The notes: a model not told the origin generated them from the letters alone. A stretch of 64,000 nucleotides of DNA from a bacterium (GCA_030603495.1 JAUVXR010000008.1:18591-82590); one strand, 5' to 3'. Counted from the first letter of the stretch, positions 9,520 through 17,568 are shown. Made by a program: numbers and translations.

Positions 9520-9735
9520 ATAGCTACTCCGGATGAATTACATCTCGGGGACATCGTGCAACTCAAGAAGTCCCATCCTTGTGGCAGCAACGAGTGGGAG
9601 ATTGTCCGGCTGGGTGCGGATATCAAGGCGCGCTGCCGTGGCTGCGGACGGGTGATGATGATGCCCCGCCGGCGCTTTGTCCGCCGCATCCGCGAGCGCC
9701 GCGCTGCCGGGGAATTGCCGGAAGGCGAGAACTGA
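9520..9735 (+). CDS. DUF951 family small zinc-binding protein
   Basis: A protein of about 70 residues with the whole DUF951 signature: LGDIVQLKKSHPCGSNEWEIVR, then IKARCRGCGRVMMMPRRRFVRRI (given here only as key blocks: HPCGSNEW and CRGCGR). The function of the family is unknown; its Cys pattern suggests zinc and its basic nature suggests nucleic-acid binding. The start is problematic. No in-frame ATG, GTG or TTG lies at the right place before LGDIV, and the next upstream ATG (9295) is deep inside the kinase gene. An in-frame ATA at 9520, preceded by AGGTG, would give the usual N-terminal length. Translation may be coupled to the kinase stop at 9512. The product call is firm; the start is tentative. 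Confidence 0.8.
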   Translation: MATPDELHLGDIVQLKKSHPCGSNEWEIVRLGADIKARCRGCGRVMMMPRRRFVRRIRERRAAGELPEGEN

Positions 9736-9769
9736 GTTCCAACCGCACCGTTCTCCCAAAAGGTGGACA

Positions 9770-10711
9770 ATGAACAACGAGGTCTTGGTAGTTGGCTCCC
9801 TGGCTCTGGATACTGTAGAGACCCCCTTTGGCCAGGTTGAGGAAGCTCTGGGCGGCGCGGGGCTGTACGCGGCGACGGCGGCCAGTCTGCTCGCGTCGGT
9901 GCATCTGGTGGGTGTAATCGGTGATGACTTTCCCCAGCAAGCCTTGGACGATCTCGCTGGCCGAGGCGTAGTGTTGGATGGTGTGCAGATAATCGAAGGC
10001 GGTAAGTCGTTTCGCTGGTCAGGCCGCTATGAGTATGATATGAACGAGGCCGACACCCTCGAGACCCACCTCAACGTCTTTGCCGACTTCGAGCCCGTTC
10101 TGCCGCCGGCGGCCCGCCAGTGTGACTTCGTCTTCCTGGCCAACATTCTGCCCTCGCTTCAGCTCAGAGTTCTCGACCAGGTGGACCAGCCGCGGCTGAC
10201 CATCTGTGACACGATGAACTTCTGGATCGAAAACGCCCGCGAAGAGCTGCTCGAGGTGCTCAGCCGTGTACACGTCGCCGCAATGAACGACGCTGAGTTG
10301 CGCCAGCTCACTGGCCAGCCCAATCTCGCGAAGGCTGCCACAGAGGTACTCGAGATGGGGCCGAAGTACCTGGTCATCAAGAAGGGGGAGTACGGCGCTT
10401 CGTTGGTCTCGTGCGACCGGCATTTCGCCTTGCCCTGCTACCCGCTACCCACTGTCGTTGACCCTACCGGTGCCGGTGATAGCTTCGCGGGCGGCTTCAT
10501 TGGCTTTCTGGCGTGGTCAGGGGAGATAAGTGATGAACAGCTCCGTCAGGCCCTGGCCATCGGCACAGTCACGGCCTCGGCGTGTGTCGAAGATTTCTCC
10601 ATCAACGCTTTGGGCCGGCTCACAGCTGAGGAGTTGTACAAACGCTACGAGGCGTTGCGCGGCATGGTTGCCTTTCCCGATATCCCGCGGGAGGCGATCT
10701 GTTCTGTGTAG
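9770..10711 (+). CDS. PfkB-family carbohydrate/nucleoside kinase
   Basis: A 313-residue ribokinase-fold kinase. The ATG at 9770 is chosen over an in-frame ATG at 9677 because AAAAGGTGG lies just before it and MNNEVLVVGSLALDT is a normal PfkB N-terminus. PfkB signature 1 region is seen as EALGGAGLYAATAASLL, and signature 2 with the catalytic Asp is DPTGAGDSFAGGFIG. The substrate cannot be told from sequence: adenosine, ribose or another sugar are possible. It is followed 45 bases later by a second PfkB kinase, so the two probably share a transcript and perhaps a sugar or nucleoside salvage route. Confidence 0.88.
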   Translation: MNNEVLVVGSLALDTVETPFGQVEEALGGAGLYAATAASLLASVHLVGVIGDDFPQQALDDLAGRGVVLDGVQIIEGGKSFRWSGRYEYDMNEADTLETHLNVFADFEPVLPPAARQCDFVFLANILPSLQLRVLDQVDQPRLTICDTMNFWIENAREELLEVLSRVHVAAMNDAELRQLTGQPNLAKAATEVLEMGPKYLVIKKGEYGASLVSCDRHFALPCYPLPTVVDPTGAGDSFAGGFIGFLAWSGEISDEQLRQALAIGTVTASACVEDFSINALGRLTAEELYKRYEALRGMVAFPDIPREAICSV

Positions 10712-10756
10712 GTAGTCTGGATAGTAGCTCCAACCCAAGACGGAGGTTACAGCAAG

Positions 10757-11722
10757 ATGCCTGATATCATATGCCTGGGCGAGCCGATAGTTGATATGGT
10801 CTGTAGCCAGCCGGCCCGTGATTTGATCGCCGCTGGCAATTTCGACAAGGCCGCCGGCGGCGCCCCGCTTAACGTAGCCGCCGCCGCAGCCCGGCTGGGC
10901 GCAAGCTCGGGGATTATCTGCAAGGCCGGCGGCGACCATTTCGGCGACTTCATGCGCGAGAGTCTGGAGGCGGCCAGGGTGGACACCGAGCAGTTTCTCC
11001 AGGACCCCGACTATGCCACTCAGCTTGCCTTCGTGGCTGTGGATGAGAAGGGCATTCCCGCTTTCAGCTTTCATGTCAAACGTAGCGCGGACCAGATGCT
11101 CAGCGCCTCGGAGTTGGATTGGTCGTACCTCAACACGGCCCAGGTCTTCCACTTCGGCACCATCACGCTGATAAACACCCCCGCACGCCACGCCACGCTG
11201 GAGGCGGTCCAGTGGGCGACTGAGCAGGGGATAATGATTAGCCTCGACGTGAATCTGCGGCCGTCGCTGTGGCCCAGCCCCAGAGAGACTATGCGCTGGT
11301 CCGTGGAGGCGATAGCCAGGTGCGACTTTCTTAAAGTGAGCGAGGAAGAGATGCAGTTCATCATCGGCGTCGCCGACCTGGCAGAGGGCACGGCGGCCCT
11401 GCGGGAGATGGGTCCGGAGTTGGTGGCGGTAACCCTGGGAGAGCAGGGTGCCTACGTCTACAACGGGCACGAAGGCGGGCACGTTCCGGGCTTTGCCGTT
11501 GAGGTGGCCGACACCGTCGGCTGCGGCGATGCCTTTACCGCGGCTACGTTGGTAGGACTGCTGGAGGCCGATGCGGATCCGGCCGATCTGGACTGGTATT
11601 CGCTCCGCCAGATCGCGACCTTCGCTAATGCGACCGCGGCGCTTACCGCTACCGGCAAAGGCGGTATTCCCGCCATGCCGAGCCGACAGCAGGTGGCCGA
11701 ATTCCTGGAGACTCTTCCGTGA
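10757..11722 (+). CDS. PfkB-family sugar kinase, fructokinase-like
   Basis: A 321-residue cytoplasmic ribokinase-fold kinase resembling fructokinases. N-terminal blocks IICLGEPIVDMV and KAAGGAPLNVAAAAARLG match the sugar-binding region. The C-terminal motif reads DTVGCGDAFTAATLVG, with Cys replacing the usual Ala before the catalytic Gly-Asp; this is seen in some fructokinases and should not abolish activity. CGGAGG lies ten bases before the ATG. It is the second of a kinase pair after 9770-10711; the two share only the family fold and are not a recent duplication. The specific sugar is inferred, not shown. Confidence 0.87.
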   Translation: MPDIICLGEPIVDMVCSQPARDLIAAGNFDKAAGGAPLNVAAAAARLGASSGIICKAGGDHFGDFMRESLEAARVDTEQFLQDPDYATQLAFVAVDEKGIPAFSFHVKRSADQMLSASELDWSYLNTAQVFHFGTITLINTPARHATLEAVQWATEQGIMISLDVNLRPSLWPSPRETMRWSVEAIARCDFLKVSEEEMQFIIGVADLAEGTAALREMGPELVAVTLGEQGAYVYNGHEGGHVPGFAVEVADTVGCGDAFTAATLVGLLEADADPADLDWYSLRQIATFANATAALTATGKGGIPAMPSRQQVAEFLETLP

Positions 11723-11804
11723 TAGACTGCTCTGCAGGGACCTGAGCGATGTAGTAACCTGAAGCATTCAGCCTGAGCGCGAGGAAGATGTGGAAAAACA
11801 AACT

Positions 11805-11834
11805 TTGTTGGGGTCTTGCAATTTTTCGTATGAT
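11805..11834 (+). promoter_or_regulatory. Candidate promoter of the hydrogenase locus
   Basis: TTGTTG (11805-11810) and TATGAT (11829-11834) are 18 bases apart in an A/T-rich stretch after the second PfkB kinase. A transcript starting near 11841 would have a leader of about 270 bases before the first gene of the hydrogenase locus, running through the structured element at 11866-11987. A second, weaker candidate (GATACT near 12043) would skip that element. Confidence 0.4.
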
Positions 11835-11865
11835 ATAGTACTATTAGGGTAGGGGACTTGGCGCC

Positions 11866-11987
11866 CACAACCCGGTGAAGGATTAGCCGGAGGTTGTGCA
11901 GACAGGAAAAAATTTTGGCTGCCGTTCGGTGGGCCTGGTACCTACAAAGTCTGTCGTTCGATGTACTGCTCAAAATTTTTTTGTCTG
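11866..11987 (+). promoter_or_regulatory. Structured leader upstream of the hydrogenase locus
   Basis: Two adjacent stem-loops occupy the otherwise gene-free 389-base gap. The first pairs CACAACC (11866-11872) with GGTTGTG (11892-11898) and has an inner CGG/CCG. The second is a long imperfect hairpin, CAGACAGGAAAAAATTTTGGC (11899-11919; shown as its ends CAGAC...TTTTGGC) against 11968-11987 (GCTCAAAATTTTTTTGTCTG), about 16 pairs with small bulges around a loop of 48 bases. The A/T-rich arms could also bind a regulator in DNA form. It does not match a riboswitch I can name. Confidence 0.5.
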
Positions 11988-12111
11988 TAGCTTGGTGATC
12001 ACCGCGGAAAACATTAACTTGAGATGCCGGCGAACTCACTCCTGATACTATACGCAAACGAAAGCCTGTGATGGCTAAGCTTGCCCCAAGAGAATCTGAG
12101 GACTTGGACTT

Positions 12112-13941
12112 ATGAACCGGTTGGTCCCGATAATTTGCCCCTTCTGCGGGGTTGGCTGTGGGATGTATTTGCAGTGCGAGAGTGAAGTCGCCGCGTCGGC
12201 AGTCCCCAGTCTCAGCGATCCGATATCCCAGGGCCAGTTATGTGTGCGGGGTTGGCAGCTAGGGGACACGTTGCGTAATGCGTCCCGCCTGACTTCCCCC
12301 CTTGTCAAAGGCGAGCCAGTCACTTGGTCCCAAGCTCTGGCTGAAGTTGCCGAGTTGCTTGGGGGCATCGAGAGCAAGCGCGTGGGTGTGGTGGCTGCTG
12401 GTCACCTCACCAACGAGGAAGGCTTCGCTGTCCGCTACTTTGGCCGGCACGTCCTGGGCACATCCCACGTTGACAACTTCGGCCGCGCGGTGGACGGTCC
12501 CAGCCTTTGGGGCCTGCAATACAGCCTGGGTAAGCCGTTCCGGCGGCCTGCGCTAGACGAGATGGTTAACTGCGACTTGTTGGTCTGCCTCAATTCCGGT
12601 CTGCGGCACCTCAATGCGCAAGCTGGATCCTGGGTTAAGAAGGCCCAGCAGGCCGGCGCGCGTGTGGTGGTCCTCGATGAGCTGGATGATGGCCTGGCCA
12701 GCAGTGCTGACATATATATCGAGCACGTACCGGCCGCTACGGCAGCGGTGCTCCAGCAGCTTTTGAAGGTCCTGGCCGGCGGAATAGGCTCAACTGCTGC
12801 GCTCGATATGAGCAATCTCGGTCCCGCAGCGCTTGCCGAGCAGCTTGACAGTGCTGCCAAATTGATAGATGCGGCCCAGCGGGTAGGAATCGTCTTCCCG
12901 ATGCGGGCCTTCGCTACGCCTGAGCCAGGCATACTCGCCGCTGAGCTCGCCAAGCAGATCAATGCCTTGGGAAGCCAGCGGGCCGACATATTCGCGGTTG
13001 CCGGTACGCCCAACTCCGTGGGTCTCGAACAGATGGGTCTGATTCCCCAGGCGTCCGGCGAGACCGAAGCCCTGGGGCTATTTGAGATTCTCGAACCTGA
13101 CCAGCCAGAAGTCGAAGCTATTGTTGTTGTCGGTGAAGAGCTGACCGGCTGGGTCGGCGAGTCCGGCGTCCAGGCGCTCGCGGAAGCAGCGAAACCCCTA
13201 ATCGTGCTGGACAGCTTTCGTACCCCGACCGCCGAGATCGCGGACGTGGCCCTGCCAATGACGGTGCACGCTGAGAAGGCAGGCAGCTTCACGGGGCTGG
13301 AGGGGACTGCCCGGTGGACGGGTCAGGCTGTCGTGCCCCCCCAAGAGGTCCGCTACTTGCCGCAAATACTTAACGAATTGGCTGCGCAACTAGGCAAAGA
13401 GGGCGGTGCGGCAGAGGTTGACGCTATCTGGCAGCAGATTAGCGCTGAAGTATCCGGTTACGAGGATATTGACCTGGGCGCGCTGCGGGACAGCGGGCAG
13501 CAGTCACTTGGCACAGTGTCGCTCGGGCAAGAGAGCGGGCCCGTGGCGCACGACTACCAGCCGCCGGAGCTGGAAGCCTCCGAGCAGTGGCGATATAAGA
13601 TCGTGAGCCGGTATGACCGGAACTGGTGGATAAATGACTGGCGTATGCGGGCCATACCAGTGCTGTTCCGGGAGCTGCGCGACTGGGTGGCAGGATATGC
13701 AATGATGAATCCGGGCGATCTGGAGAAGGAAGGAATACGGCCGGGCCGGCCTGGTCAGCTCACCACGCCCTACGGTGGCGCCGCAGTCGCTCTGCATCCC
13801 CACCCGGGCCTGCCCTCGGGATTAATCCTGCTGCCCGCGCATGAAAATGATCTGGCCGACCAGCTGCTGGGCCCCAGCCGCTACAACCGGCGCAGCGGCG
13901 GCCGGGTGCGCTTCCCGACGCCAGCCAGCCTGCAGACTTAA
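12112..13941 (+). CDS. Molybdopterin oxidoreductase-like (formate dehydrogenase alpha-like) protein without the Mo ligand
   Basis: A 609-residue cytoplasmic protein of the formate dehydrogenase/FwdB/NuoG superfamily. The N-terminal [4Fe-4S] motif is intact: CPFCGVGC and, later, GQLCVRG. In FdhF-type enzymes the Mo/W is held by Sec or Cys in a stretch like RVUHGPSVAGL. Here the aligned stretch is GRAVDGPSLWGL, so Sec/Cys is Val and the catalytic His is Asp; the Lys after the fourth cluster Cys is Arg. The dinucleotide-binding tail is short. It is therefore probably not a formate dehydrogenase, but an electron-transfer or scaffold subunit, as NuoG became in complex I. It heads a tight run with the HydB- and HydG-like genes. 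No signal peptide is seen. Confidence 0.85.
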   Translation: MNRLVPIICPFCGVGCGMYLQCESEVAASAVPSLSDPISQGQLCVRGWQLGDTLRNASRLTSPLVKGEPVTWSQALAEVAELLGGIESKRVGVVAAGHLTNEEGFAVRYFGRHVLGTSHVDNFGRAVDGPSLWGLQYSLGKPFRRPALDEMVNCDLLVCLNSGLRHLNAQAGSWVKKAQQAGARVVVLDELDDGLASSADIYIEHVPAATAAVLQQLLKVLAGGIGSTAALDMSNLGPAALAEQLDSAAKLIDAAQRVGIVFPMRAFATPEPGILAAELAKQINALGSQRADIFAVAGTPNSVGLEQMGLIPQASGETEALGLFEILEPDQPEVEAIVVVGEELTGWVGESGVQALAEAAKPLIVLDSFRTPTAEIADVALPMTVHAEKAGSFTGLEGTARWTGQAVVPPQEVRYLPQILNELAAQLGKEGGAAEVDAIWQQISAEVSGYEDIDLGALRDSGQQSLGTVSLGQESGPVAHDYQPPELEASEQWRYKIVSRYDRNWWINDWRMRAIPVLFRELRDWVAGYAMMNPGDLEKEGIRPGRPGQLTTPYGGAAVALHPHPGLPSGLILLPAHENDLADQLLGPSRYNRRSGGRVRFPTPASLQT

Positions 13942-13953
13942 GAGGTGTAGTTA

Positions 13954-15030
13954 ATGGCCGAGCCGACGGCATACGTTCTGAAAGCAGAAGACCTGCGCCC
14001 GGCAGTTGAACGGCTCTTTGAGCTTGGCGAGGAGGTCATTGCCCCCACTGCCCCCGCGCCCGGCGATGTCTTTTACCGACCGGTGCAGGGTGTAGATGAG
14101 ATCGAGTTCGAGTTTGGCAATGCCCTGGTCTCGCCCGTGCAGTTTCTGATGCCGGCCAAGGAAGTGCTCTTCGAGTACGAGCTGCGGCCGGGCCAGCCGC
14201 CGGAGATAACACCGCCCGAGCCACCATCCGAGCGCATCCTGTTCGGTATCCGGCCCTGCGACATCGCCGCCATCGAGTGCCTGGACCAGTTCTTTATCGA
14301 ACGCGAGCCGGTTGACACCCTGTATGAGCAACGCCGCCAGCGCACGACCCTGATTGCTCTGGCCTGCGCCGAGCCGGCCGCGGATACCTGCTTCTGCTCG
14401 TGCTGCGAGGGCACCGGGCCGGTCGCCGAGAGTGGCTACGATGTGCAACTCAGTCTGGTCGGGGAAGTCTATCTGGTTGAGTTTGCCACCGAAAAAGGCG
14501 AGCGTATCCGCCAGCAATGGCAGGATCTGCTCGAGCCGGCTACTGAAGAGCTCTTCGCCGCCCGCGAAGCGCAACTGCGGTATATGATTGAGAACCTGTT
14601 TGAGCCTGACTCTAACCTGGCGGCGGCCATTCGCCGGGTGACCGGGGACAACGTGGATCCGGAGGCGTGGGAGGAAATCGGTGCGGACTGCTACAGTTGC
14701 GGGGCCTGTTCGTATCTCTGCCCGGTCTGCACCTGCTACGACGTGATGGATGTGCCCTACGATGAGAGCCGAGGCGCGCGGATCCGGCGCATGGACTCGT
14801 GTCGACTGGGTGGATTCACGCGGGAAGCTACCGGACATATTGCCCGGCCCACGGAGGCCTCGCGGGCCCGTTGGTACGCCTATCACAAACTCAGCCACGA
14901 CTACCACGAGCAGCGCAGCAACTACGGCTGTGTGGGGTGCGGGCGCTGCATCATTGCCTGCCTGGGGCAGATCGGCATGCCGACGGTGTGCAAACTGATC
15001 CGCCAGCCCCAAGCAGAAAGAGCAAGCTGA
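13954..15030 (+). CDS. Sulfhydrogenase beta (HydB)/AsrA-like Fe-S protein
   Basis: A 358-residue iron-sulfur protein of the family containing sulfhydrogenase subunit beta and anaerobic sulfite reductase subunit A. The N-terminal domain carries GIRPCDIAAIECLDQFF and CFCSCCEGTGP. The C-terminal half has two [4Fe-4S] motifs, CYSCGACSYLCPVCTC and CVGCGRCIIACLGQIG. Such subunits relay electrons between the flavin subunit (HydG/AsrB-like, here 15772) and a partner. It starts 12 bases after the MopB-like gene and overlaps the next gene by one base (TGATG), so the three are co-translated. In this locus the partner is probably the MopB-like protein and through it the hydrogenase; this is inference. 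Confidence 0.88.
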   Translation: MAEPTAYVLKAEDLRPAVERLFELGEEVIAPTAPAPGDVFYRPVQGVDEIEFEFGNALVSPVQFLMPAKEVLFEYELRPGQPPEITPPEPPSERILFGIRPCDIAAIECLDQFFIEREPVDTLYEQRRQRTTLIALACAEPAADTCFCSCCEGTGPVAESGYDVQLSLVGEVYLVEFATEKGERIRQQWQDLLEPATEELFAAREAQLRYMIENLFEPDSNLAAAIRRVTGDNVDPEAWEEIGADCYSCGACSYLCPVCTCYDVMDVPYDESRGARIRRMDSCRLGGFTREATGHIARPTEASRARWYAYHKLSHDYHEQRSNYGCVGCGRCIIACLGQIGMPTVCKLIRQPQAERAS

Positions 15031-15743
15031 TGTCACCAGAATTACTTGTTCTGACCATTACCGCCGCTTCACTAGGTTTCTTTCACACCTTGCTGGGGCC
15101 TGACCACTACATACCATTTATTGTAATGGCTCGGTCAGGAAGATGGTCCCTGGTCAAAACAACATGGGTGACTATCTTATGTGGTCTTGGTCATATACTA
15201 AGCTCTGTCCTGCTGGGCACCATTGGCATCGCGTTGGGTATTGGTGTTACAAAACTAGAAGGGGCAGAATCATTTCGTGGTGGCCTGGCGGCCTGGGCCC
15301 TCATTGCTTTTGGACTGGTGTATTTCGTTTGGGGTTTGCGCAGGGCTTTGAGGAATCGGCCGCACACGCATTCGCATGTTCATGAAGACCGCGCTGACCA
15401 CATCCACAGACATGTGCATACCCAAGACCACACGCACGTCCATGCGGCAGAGAAGAGCGCAAATCTTACGCCCTGGATTCTGTTCACGATCTTTGTCCTT
15501 GGCCCCTGTGAGCCGTTGATACCGATGCTTATGTATCCGGCAGCTAAGGGGAGCCTTTTCGGTGTGGTGTGGGTGACCGGTGTGTTCGGTGGGGTCACGA
15601 TCATGACCATGCTAAGCATTGTCCTGGTTTCGTCTTTGGGCGTAGTTCTTCTGCCGCTGAGACAATTGGAACGCTACACCCATGCGTTCGCGGGTGCCGC
15701 GATATGTCTTTGCGGAATGGCAATCCAGTTCCTTGGGTTGTAA
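15030..15743 (+). CDS. His-rich Ni/Co transporter-like membrane protein
   Basis: A 237-residue polytopic protein with about six membrane helices, resembling the UreH/NicO/RcnA group of nickel-cobalt transporters. Helix 1 carries FFHTLLGPDHYIPFIVMARS (H..DH, the usual metal-site signature). The central cytoplasmic or periplasmic loop is strikingly His-rich (HTHSHVHEDRADHIHRHVH, then HTHVH), with about 11 His in 33 residues. LGPCEPLIPMLMYPAA is the second conserved block. Its ATG overlaps the stop of the HydB-like gene. Placement within a [NiFe]-hydrogenase operon makes nickel the likely substrate. Import rather than export is inferred from context only. Confidence 0.82.
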   Translation: MSPELLVLTITAASLGFFHTLLGPDHYIPFIVMARSGRWSLVKTTWVTILCGLGHILSSVLLGTIGIALGIGVTKLEGAESFRGGLAAWALIAFGLVYFVWGLRRALRNRPHTHSHVHEDRADHIHRHVHTQDHTHVHAAEKSANLTPWILFTIFVLGPCEPLIPMLMYPAAKGSLFGVVWVTGVFGGVTIMTMLSIVLVSSLGVVLLPLRQLERYTHAFAGAAICLCGMAIQFLGL

Positions 15744-15771
15744 TCCTGGGGGACAGGAAAAAGGAACAGCT

Positions 15772-16599
15772 ATGGCGCACGACGACTACATACCGATGCA
15801 CGCTCGGGTCGCGGAGATCACCGACGAGACCCCGACCGAAAAGACCTTCACGCTGGAGTTTGTGGAAGACGAGCTTCCCTTCCGCCCCGGCCAGTTCTGT
15901 ACAATTTCCGTATTGGGTGCCGGCGAGGCGCCCTTCTGTATTGCCTCCTCACCGGCCCGCAGTGACGCGATCCAGGTAACGGTTCGCCGCTATCCGCAAG
16001 GAACGGTCACCTCAGCCCTTCACGAGTTGGCGGTTGGGGACTATGTCGGCGTACGTGGGCCGATGGGCAACGGCTTCCCCCTTGAGGAATTCACGGGCCG
16101 AGATATCCTGGTCGTCGCCGGGGGCATCGGCTTGCCTGCTGTCCGTGCCTCTATCCTGTATTTGCTCGAACATCGTAGTGCTTACCGTAATGTAACCTTG
16201 TTGTATGGCGCGCGCACACCGGCCGATCGGGTCTACAATGACGATCTGGCGCAGTGGGAGCAGTCGCCCGAGATAGTATGCAGACAGACCGTGGACATGA
16301 AGGACGAGGCTGATGACTGGGATGGCCACGTCGGTCTCATCACCACCTTGTTCGAGCCCCTGGACATGGACGGGCCGCAAACCACGGCCATAATAGTGGG
16401 CCCGGCAGTCATGTATCCCTTCGTCGTGGCAGAATGTCGGCAGAAGGGTATCACAGACGAGAATATGTATTTCTCACTGGAAGCGCAGATGAAGTGTGGG
16501 GTGGGCAAGTGCGGCCACTGTGCGATGAAGGACAAGTACGTGTGTCTTGACGGGCCGGTCTTCACCTACGCGCAGATGCGGGAGATGCAGGAGTACTAG
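15772..16599 (+). CDS. Sulfhydrogenase gamma (HydG)/AsrB-like FAD and NAD(P)-binding subunit
   Basis: A 275-residue flavoprotein of the ferredoxin-NADP reductase fold. The ATG at 15772 follows AAAAGGAACAGCT. FAD binding is indicated by RPGQFCTISVLG and FCIASSP; NAD(P) binding by VVAGGIGLPAVRASI and LLYGARTPADR. The C-terminus has the [2Fe-2S] motif CGVGKCGHCAMKDKYVC, typical of HydG, AsrB and dihydroorotate dehydrogenase PyrK. It would exchange electrons between NAD(P)H and the HydB-like subunit in the cytoplasm. It follows the transporter gene by 28 bases. The assignment to the family is strong; the pairing with the membrane hydrogenase rests on gene order. Confidence 0.9.
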   Translation: MAHDDYIPMHARVAEITDETPTEKTFTLEFVEDELPFRPGQFCTISVLGAGEAPFCIASSPARSDAIQVTVRRYPQGTVTSALHELAVGDYVGVRGPMGNGFPLEEFTGRDILVVAGGIGLPAVRASILYLLEHRSAYRNVTLLYGARTPADRVYNDDLAQWEQSPEIVCRQTVDMKDEADDWDGHVGLITTLFEPLDMDGPQTTAIIVGPAVMYPFVVAECRQKGITDENMYFSLEAQMKCGVGKCGHCAMKDKYVCLDGPVFTYAQMREMQEY

Positions 16600-16630
16600 C
16601 GTTAGCTATAACCATTCCGGGAGGCTCCCA

Positions 16631-17038
16631 GTGGCAAAGATACTTGTCGTGGATGACGACCCGAAAATCACCCGCGTCATTCAGGTCGCTCTGCAGACCC
16701 AGGGTCACGAGACTCTCACGGCCAACTCGAAGGAGGAGGCCGAGGCGGTGGCGGTCGCCGAGAAACCTGACCTGATGATCGTTGATGTGATGATGCCCGA
16801 GGGAACCGAAGGGTTTCACCTGGTCTGGAAGATCCGCCAGATGGAAGATGAGGCCCTAAGAAACGTACCGATCATAATGGCCACCGGCATTCACGAGACG
16901 ACCGAGTTGCGCTTCTATCCCGACCAGGCCGACGGGACTTACGAGCCCGGAGAGTTTCTGCCGGTCCAAGAGTGGATTGACAAGCCCATCGCGGTTGAGG
17001 GCCTGCTCAAGAAGGTCAGTGCTCTTCTCGAAGAATAG
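16631..17038 (+). CDS. Stand-alone response regulator receiver protein
   Basis: A 135-residue CheY-like receiver with no output domain. A GTG start at 16631 is supported by GGGAGG six bases upstream. The acidic pocket VVDDDP, phospho-acceptor Asp in MIVDVMMP, switch Thr in IIMATGI and Lys in EWIDKPI are all present. An insertion of about 20 residues (FYPDQADGTYEPGEFLPVQE region) separates the switch Thr from the Lys and is unusual for CheY. It is enclosed in the hydrogenase locus, between the NAD(P)H-linked module and the maturation protease, and no kinase is adjacent. A role in switching hydrogenase activity by protein contact is a guess. Confidence 0.88.
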   Translation: MAKILVVDDDPKITRVIQVALQTQGHETLTANSKEEAEAVAVAEKPDLMIVDVMMPEGTEGFHLVWKIRQMEDEALRNVPIIMATGIHETTELRFYPDQADGTYEPGEFLPVQEWIDKPIAVEGLLKKVSALLEE

Positions 17039-17085
17039 CGGCCGCGTCGCTTCCCGCAGGCGATGTCGCTCGGAATTAGCGCGAA

Positions 17086-17568
17086 ATGCTAGAAACGATA
17101 AGTCACCTGGCGCAGTACCCAAATCAGCATCTGCTGGTAGTAGGAGTGGGTAACCCCCTGCGCGGCGATGATGCCGCCGGGTTGATCCTGGGCGAGAAGG
17201 TCGCCACAAGGTTGGGGCTGGCATACCTGTGCTGTGAAGAGGTACCCGAGAATTATCTCGGGGAAATGTTGGACAATCCGGCGGACACGATCTTGGTGGT
17301 GGATGCCGTAGATATGAATGCCGAGGTGGGAGAGATCAAGCTGCTGCCCCTCGAGGAGTTGGCGGCGGAGAGTATCTCGACTCATAACTGCTCGGTGAGC
17401 CTCCTGGCGACAGTGCTAGCTGGGGTGAAGGGCAAGGAGATGCTGGTGCTGGGTATTCAGCCTTACAGCCTCGGGTGGGGTCAGGACCTGACAGCGGCGA
17501 TCAGCGTGGCGATTGAGCGGTTTGTGGCCGGTTTGCCGGAGGGGAACAGCGCCGCCCCGCCACAGTAG
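17086..17568 (+). CDS. hycI: [NiFe]-hydrogenase maturation endopeptidase
   Basis: A 160-residue HycI/HoxW/HyaD-type protease that removes the C-terminal tail of the hydrogenase large subunit after nickel insertion. The nickel-sensing residues are visible: GVGNPLRGDDAAG, ILVVDAVDM and ESISTHNCS (His). The target is presumably the large subunit at 24655, which has a C-terminal extension after DPCFSC suitable for cleavage. It is placed between the receiver gene and the membrane subunits. The length is normal. The start ATG at 17086 lacks a strong Shine-Dalgarno, and a shorter start is possible. Confidence 0.9.
   Translation: MLETISHLAQYPNQHLLVVGVGNPLRGDDAAGLILGEKVATRLGLAYLCCEEVPENYLGEMLDNPADTILVVDAVDMNAEVGEIKLLPLEELAAESISTHNCSVSLLATVLAGVKGKEMLVLGIQPYSLGWGQDLTAAISVAIERFVAGLPEGNSAAPPQ

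Noticed and set aside
12435..13292. Minus-strand ORF (285 aa) opposite the MopB-like gene
   Set aside because: Ser/Arg/Ala-rich translation without motifs; shadow of the real gene.
12112..13941. A functional formate dehydrogenase, making the locus a formate hydrogenlyase
   Set aside because: The Mo-ligand Cys/Sec and the catalytic His are replaced by Val and Asp, and no FdhD, formate channel or Sec machinery is nearby.
13951..15036. Long minus-strand ORF (361 aa) opposite the HydB-like gene
   Set aside because: It mirrors the coding frame of a clearly conserved Fe-S protein; such antisense frames arise from G+C-rich third positions, and its translation shows no recognisable domain.
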